Source: Nitrospinaceae bacterium
Lineage (GTDB): Bacteria > Nitrospinota > Nitrospinia > Nitrospinales > VA-1
DNA: 10,362 bases
Assembly: GCA_012961055.1 (NCBI GenBank)
Contig: DUAA01000272.1
Span: forward strand, 1-10,362
Reading direction: 5' to 3'
Under the pieces are notes generated by a model, which did not search any database, had not been told where the DNA came from, and saw only the letters and a program-made list of their open reading frames with translations. Shown in pieces: positions 6,688 through 10,362 of this stretch (position 1 is its first letter; every line of letters begins with the position of its first letter). A program made the position numbers and the translations under genes.

Positions 6688-8220
6688 ATGGATCCGGAAA
6701 AAGTCAATTATCACTATTGTGATGATCTTCCTACCTGCCCGTGGCCAGAAGGAACGCGTGTTCTAGTAACTGGAGCAACCGGCTATGTTGCACACAGGCT
6801 AATACCTGAACTGGTTTCACGAGGCTATATCGTCCGGTGCATGTATAGGAATATCAGTTGTCCGGTACTTCTTACTCACCCTCGTATTGAGCATGTTTAT
6901 GCAGATTGCCTGAACATGGAGGAATTGCTTCCTGCCCTGAAAGATGTTGACTACGCTTACTACCTGATTCATAGCATGAGGTTGAAGAAAGATGAATTTA
7001 TTATAAACGACCGGGTAGCTGCGAAGAACTTCAGGGAATCTGCGGAATATCATAAGGTGAAACGGATCATTTACCTAGGTGGTCTGGGTGAAAAAAATAA
7101 TCTCATGTCCGCTCATTTGCGGAGCAGACGAGAGGTTGGGAATATACTTTCTCAGGGTGCTATTCCGGCTATTCGGGTTCGTGCCGCCATTATTATTGGT
7201 ACCGGAAGTGCGTCTTATGAATTGATGAAATCTCTGACCCTAAATAACCGTTTCATTCCTTTTTTATCTGAGTTTAATTCCGTGTGTCAGCCCATTGCGA
7301 TTCGGGATGTTATCAAGTATCTGGTTGGGGTCATGGAAACTCCTGGTCTTAATACATGTGTTTTTCAAATTGGCGGAAAGGATGTGCTGACCTATAAGGA
7401 AATGATTTTATGTTTCGCCAAAATTATGAACCGCCAAATTCGATTCATGGATGTTTCGTGGGTTCCTATTCCCGTTGACTGGATGTGTCGACTTTATGCT
7501 TACTGGGTTAATTGCTTTATTTCCATTCCGGTAAATATCACTTCACTTCTGTTGAGCAGTCTTAAAAGCGATGTGGTGTGTGTAGATAATGAAATCGAAA
7601 AAATTCTTCCCTTTGACCCGCTGGACTTTGTCACTGCCGTAACATGGGCTCAGGAGAAGGAAAAAAATTCCAGAGTATTTTCGCATTGGAGCGATGTTCC
7701 TCCTGAAAATATGAGTGACCTTTTACCTTTGTGTCAGTTTGAAGCTTCTGAGTTTATTGTTGATGAACATGGGATTGATATTCCAGCTACCCCAGAACAT
7801 GTGTTTCCTGTTATTTGCCAAATCGGAGGAAAACATGGTTGGAACCATGCAAATCTTCTTTGGGAAATTCGAGGTTTGATTGATCGACTCCTCGGTGGCG
7901 TGGGATTGCAAAGAGGGCGGCGAGATTCAGATCACCTCCGCGTGGGGGATTCGGTAGATTTCTGGAGGGTTGAAAAATTGAAACCCAACCGGGAACTTCT
8001 CTTGAGGGCAGAAATGATCACTCCAGGATTATCTTGGCTTGAGTTTCAGCTTAGCCCAAGTGATGGAGGAGGAACCCATTTGACATTGAAAGCACATTTT
8101 ATTCCCAAACCCTTTTTTGGGAATCTTTATTGGGCTGTCTTGTCTAATTTTCACTCCTATATATTCAAAGGAATGCTGAAGTTTTTCAGAAAAAAAAGTA
8201 TGAATATTGATCCCAATTAG
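6688..8220 (+). CDS. NAD(P)-binding SDR/NmrA-like protein with C-terminal DUF2867 domain
   Basis: The 510-aa protein begins with a 23-residue lead, then a Rossmann fold: VLVTGATGYVAHRLIPELV (about 25-43), whose GxxGxxA loop binds NAD(P). YYLIHSM, IIYLGGLGE and IRVRAAIIIGTGSASYE follow in the order seen in atypical SDR/NmrA-like proteins. A mid-region with hydrophobic segments (about 265-290) leads to a C-terminal DUF2867 domain (about 350-505; GWNHANLLWEIRGLIDRLLG, GDSVDFWRV, AVLSNFHSY), related to the START/SRPBCC type. This two-domain layout and length are normal for the family, which lacks a settled function. ATG at 6688 has only a weak ribosome site (CAGG). The gene is followed at once by the remnant of an FAD oxidoreductase, so it may once have headed a redox operon. 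Confidence 0.9.
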   Translation: MDPEKVNYHYCDDLPTCPWPEGTRVLVTGATGYVAHRLIPELVSRGYIVRCMYRNISCPVLLTHPRIEHVYADCLNMEELLPALKDVDYAYYLIHSMRLKKDEFIINDRVAAKNFRESAEYHKVKRIIYLGGLGEKNNLMSAHLRSRREVGNILSQGAIPAIRVRAAIIIGTGSASYELMKSLTLNNRFIPFLSEFNSVCQPIAIRDVIKYLVGVMETPGLNTCVFQIGGKDVLTYKEMILCFAKIMNRQIRFMDVSWVPIPVDWMCRLYAYWVNCFISIPVNITSLLLSSLKSDVVCVDNEIEKILPFDPLDFVTAVTWAQEKEKNSRVFSHWSDVPPENMSDLLPLCQFEASEFIVDEHGIDIPATPEHVFPVICQIGGKHGWNHANLLWEIRGLIDRLLGGVGLQRGRRDSDHLRVGDSVDFWRVEKLKPNRELLLRAEMITPGLSWLEFQLSPSDGGGTHLTLKAHFIPKPFFGNLYWAVLSNFHSYIFKGMLKFFRKKSMNIDPN

Positions 8221-8235
8221 AGCAGGAATGGAGGC

Positions 8236-8471
8236 CCAATAGTTATTAATGATGGAGATACGGTTTGCGTTGTAGGAGGAGGCCTTGGTGGATCGACTTG
8301 TGTGCAATGGGTCTTCTAAGAGAAGCGAAGCAGCGGGGCAGTAAGATAGACGTGGTTATGCTTGAACATAATAAATTCTCCGAACAGCGTTATTACAGTC
8401 AATTCATTGGTGTATCCTCCCTGCCTTTTGAGGATATCTTGGGAAATGAGCTGGGTCTGATCAATCCTTGA
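8236..8471 (+). pseudogene. Truncated, frameshifted FAD-dependent oxidoreductase N-terminus
   Basis: One frame gives DTVCVVGGGLGGSTC (from about 8257), the dinucleotide-binding beta-alpha-beta start of an FAD enzyme, and soon hits a stop. Another frame continues as CAMGLLREAKQRGSKIDVVM, then LEHNKFSEQRYYSQ and GVSSLPFEDILGNELGL, to a stop at 8469-8471. The two halves join if the TG dinucleotide run at 8299-8304 lost one copy. The pattern (GGGxGG, acidic/basic residues after strand 2, SSLPFEDILGNELG) recalls geranylgeranyl-reductase/lycopene-cyclase-like flavoproteins, usually about 400 residues. Here only about 75 remain. No in-frame ATG exists before the Rossmann motif. It lies within 20 bases of the SDR gene, suggesting a former operon partner. 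Confidence 0.75.
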
Positions 8472-8681
8472 TTTAAGTTCCTTGACCGCATGACTGCCGT
8501 TGCAGCAGAACGAATCGACTGTATGCACGTAATTTTTTTAGCGTTTCCGGGTACGATCCGTGTTAGAAAATTTTAATGGAATTTACCAGAAAAATACCCT
8601 AGCTCTATTTCCTGAATGGGGTATGGTCGTTGTTTCTCTATGGTTCGTGTGATATTCTCCCAACTTTCACTGCGGAACTCC
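8472..8681 (+). other. Spacer after the flavoprotein relic
   Basis: No intact gene is visible. Short plus-strand open stretches (for example one ending at about 8652 that includes ALFPEWGMVVVSLWFV) may be further pieces of the decayed flavoprotein or noise. This region must contain the promoter of the FG-GAP lipoprotein gene; I could not pick out a convincing -35/-10 pair. Confidence 0.35.
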
Positions 8682-9854
8682 ATGAATAAACGTAATTTGA
8701 TAATCACATTTCTGATGGTTTTTATCCTGTTAGGGTGTCCCCCACCCAAGGCCGGAAAAAAAATGCCACGTATTTTTGCGTTGAGCTATTCCATGGAGAC
8801 TGGGAAAGAACCTTCCTTTCTTATTACGGATGATTTCAATCGTAATGGTCGTCTGGATTTGGCTGTGGTCAATAGTGGTGATCATTCCTTTTCATTTTAT
8901 AAGGGTATTGGGGATGGCACTTTCAATGCCCAACTCGTTTATAAGACGGGCCGCGATCCTATTAATCTGATTTCGGCTGATTTCAATGAAGACGGTTATA
9001 AGGATATCGGGGTGCTCAATTATGCTGATCAGTCAATCGAGATATTTTTGAATACCCGTTTGGGAAGTTTTCAGAAAACAAAGCAACTTATCAAGCCTGG
9101 AAAAATTCCGATTAACATGGCATTTGGCGATTTTAATGGTGACACAAAAATTGACCTGATGGTTACCATGCGTTTTTCAAATGTGGTCATGTTATTTGGG
9201 AAAGGCAATGGTTATTTTTTGGAACCCATTTCCATAAATGTTAAAGGTCAACCCACAGGTATTGTGGTTGGTAACTACAATAATGATAAAATAATAGATG
9301 TTGCTGTGGCGTTGGCGGGTAATGGAAATAAAGGGGTCCAGGTTTTATGGGGCCAAGGCAATGGGAAATTTGAAAGTTCAAAGGTTTTTAAAGCAGGGAA
9401 ACAACCTCTCAGTATTGTCAGTCTGGATGTGAATAATGATGGGATGTTAGATTTTGTGACTTCCAGCAACTCGTTACACTCCCTGAATACAATTGTGAAT
9501 AATGGGGATAAGACTTTTGATCCATTAAAGGAATTTGCCTCCGGAAATTTTCCGAAGTTTGTTGTGGCAGCAGATTTTACTGGAGATGGTTTCCCCGATA
9601 TTGCTGTATCCAACTCCACAGATGATCGTGTTTCCGTTTCTCTTGGGAGGGGGGACGGAACCTTTACCTATCCCCCTATTTACCATACCGTAGATGAGCA
9701 TCCTCAAGGTATGGCAGTAGGAGATTTCGATGGTGATGGGTTGCTTGATATTGCCGTCTCTTGCCGAGATAAAAATCTCATTAATATCCTTAGGAAGAAA
9801 GACATGATCAATCCCAAACCTAACCTGTCTCAGGTAAAATCCAAATCTTCTTGA
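8682..9854 (+). CDS. FG-GAP/VCBS-repeat lipoprotein, predicted seven-bladed beta-propeller
   Basis: From ATG 8682 the 390-aa product starts MNKRNLIITFLMVFILLGCP, a signal peptide with lipobox LLGC and lipidated Cys19. An upstream in-frame ATG at 8616 would bury the signal peptide and is rejected. Seven calcium-loop motifs follow at residues 51 (DFNRNGRLD), 100, 150, 198 (degenerate, NYNNDKIID), 249, 298 and 348 (DFDGDGLLD), spaced 48-51 residues apart. Each is flanked by a GDG/GNG-F turn. Seven repeats at this period predict a complete seven-bladed propeller, as in FG-GAP proteins and integrin alpha. It should be anchored to a membrane facing the periplasm or outside and may bind ligands or surfaces. 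The C-terminal tail (about 373-390) is short and Lys/Ser-rich. Partner and ligand are unknown. Confidence 0.93.
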   Translation: MNKRNLIITFLMVFILLGCPPPKAGKKMPRIFALSYSMETGKEPSFLITDDFNRNGRLDLAVVNSGDHSFSFYKGIGDGTFNAQLVYKTGRDPINLISADFNEDGYKDIGVLNYADQSIEIFLNTRLGSFQKTKQLIKPGKIPINMAFGDFNGDTKIDLMVTMRFSNVVMLFGKGNGYFLEPISINVKGQPTGIVVGNYNNDKIIDVAVALAGNGNKGVQVLWGQGNGKFESSKVFKAGKQPLSIVSLDVNNDGMLDFVTSSNSLHSLNTIVNNGDKTFDPLKEFASGNFPKFVVAADFTGDGFPDIAVSNSTDDRVSVSLGRGDGTFTYPPIYHTVDEHPQGMAVGDFDGDGLLDIAVSCRDKNLINILRKKDMINPKPNLSQVKSKSS

Positions 9855-9887
9855 TGTGGAATATTGTGAAGTATCATTTGTGGAGTC

Positions 9888-9904
9888 AGGCATGTTACAT
9901 GCCT
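9888..9904 (+). terminator. Hairpin after the FG-GAP lipoprotein gene
   Basis: AGGCATG (9888-9894) and CATGCCT (9898-9904) pair perfectly around a 3-nt loop, 34 bases past the stop. No U-tract follows, so termination is likely but unproven; it may instead protect the mRNA end. Confidence 0.5.
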
Positions 9905-10137
9905 AGGCTTTAACAGGAAAGACACATTATAAAGGCTCGAGTGGTGGCCGAGATAAATTTATTTCTGTCAAATAAAGCTATTGCACATTGGTACCACGCC
10001 TAGCGGTTGAATCGTTACAAGTGGGATTGGTTGCAGTCGGCCTTCGGGGTAGATACACCTAATTTCTTAGGGAGAATGACATCAGGCACTAATCAGATAT
10101 TGCTTGTTGCATACGGAGGTTCTCCACTCCTTTACCA

Positions 10138-10161
10138 GAACCGGAAAGGGTTCCCTTTTTT
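10138..10161 (+). terminator. Possible weak intrinsic terminator
   Basis: GAACC (10138-10142) pairs with GGTTC (10149-10153), followed by CC and six T residues. The stem is only 5 bp. The T-run makes it terminator-like on the plus strand, but no gene clearly ends just upstream. Confidence 0.3.
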
Positions 10162-10264
10162 AAAGAGTCTAAAGCTCATGACGGTTGAAATTAACTAAAG
10201 CTTTAACAATAAAGGCCTTACTGGATAGCTACCTGGTTGACTTATTAGGAGTTACTGGTGATTG

Positions 10265-10292
10265 AAAGGCATTGCCGCAATTAGCTGCCTTT
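10265..10292. repeat. Inverted repeat, 7-bp arms
   Basis: AAAGGCA (10265-10271) and TGCCTTT (10286-10292) are perfectly complementary with a 14-nt loop. It lies 10 bases left of a second inverted repeat, so the pair may mark the end of an element or a structured RNA. Confidence 0.5.
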
Positions 10293-10302
10293 AGGGGGGC
10301 AC

Positions 10303-10330
10303 CTTGACAAGATGGGGCTAGCTTGTCAAG
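10303..10330. repeat. Inverted repeat, 9-bp arms of a near-palindrome
   Basis: CTTGACAAG (10303-10311) and CTTGTCAAG (10322-10330) pair perfectly across 10 bases. Each arm is itself a CTTG-N-CAAG odd palindrome, so the site could be two operator half-sites or a hairpin. No T-run follows. Confidence 0.55.
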
Positions 10331-10362
10331 ATGCCGCTCCGTTCACATTATTATAGGGTTCT

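Larger units (their letters stand above)
9905..10362. other. Gene-free right end with several inverted repeats
   Basis: About 460 bases contain no supported gene. A 63-codon plus-strand frame (10007-10198) begins at TTG without a ribosome site or motif and is not called. The stretch is notable for three separate stem-loop candidates (listed individually), which suggests an intergenic or mobile-element end rather than coding DNA. Confidence 0.5.

Noticed and set aside
10007..10198. 63-codon plus-strand frame starting at TTG
   Set aside because: No Shine-Dalgarno sequence, no motif, and the DNA around it is rich in hairpins; probably chance.
1..10362. CRISPR array, tRNA or rRNA gene
   Set aside because: No regularly spaced direct repeats with unique spacers, no cloverleaf-like segment and no rRNA signature were seen on either strand.

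Overview
The window is bacterial, with an AT-leaning composition (roughly 40% GC by eye). About 70% is coding. The gene families point to a free-living diderm, possibly a marine or sediment lineage of the Nitrospinota/deltaproteobacterial type. That placement is inference only, because no rRNA or marker gene is present. At least two clear gene relics (an IS1595-type transposase and the N-terminus of a flavoprotein), a possible third and several long gene-poor gaps suggest a genome that tolerates decaying DNA.

Left part, minus strand (63-1510): arsM, an arsenite S-adenosylmethyltransferase, is followed 6 bp later by a 92-aa protein with two CxxC pairs. The two look translationally coupled and end at a strong 11-bp hairpin. 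A nested inverted repeat lies just upstream of arsM and could be its operator. Positions 1549-2383 are a graveyard: a frameshifted, internally deleted IS1595-family transposase, a possible terminal repeat of that element, and a second, unidentified broken reading frame.

Middle part: two short hypothetical ORFs (2438-2644, 2704-2928) precede a 526-aa pentapeptide-repeat protein (3080-4660, minus). This protein has an acidic, tandemly repeated N-terminal segment and 85 pentapeptides in unbroken register. On the plus strand then come a DCC/DUF393 thiol-disulfide protein (4976-5350), a fusion of an XRE-type helix-turn-helix with a glyoxalase-II-like metallo-beta-lactamase domain (5699-6535), and a two-domain NAD(P)-binding SDR/DUF2867 protein (6688-8220).

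Right part: directly after the SDR gene lies the frameshifted and truncated start of an FAD-dependent oxidoreductase (8236-8471). Next is a lipoprotein with seven FG-GAP/VCBS calcium-loop motifs at about 49-residue spacing, probably a seven-bladed beta-propeller (8682-9854). The last 500 bases hold only inverted repeats and hairpins.

The genes do not assemble into one obvious pathway. The best candidates for something undescribed are the HTH-metallohydrolase fusion, the arsM plus CxxC-protein pair, and the very long uninterrupted pentapeptide solenoid with its repeat-built acidic head.
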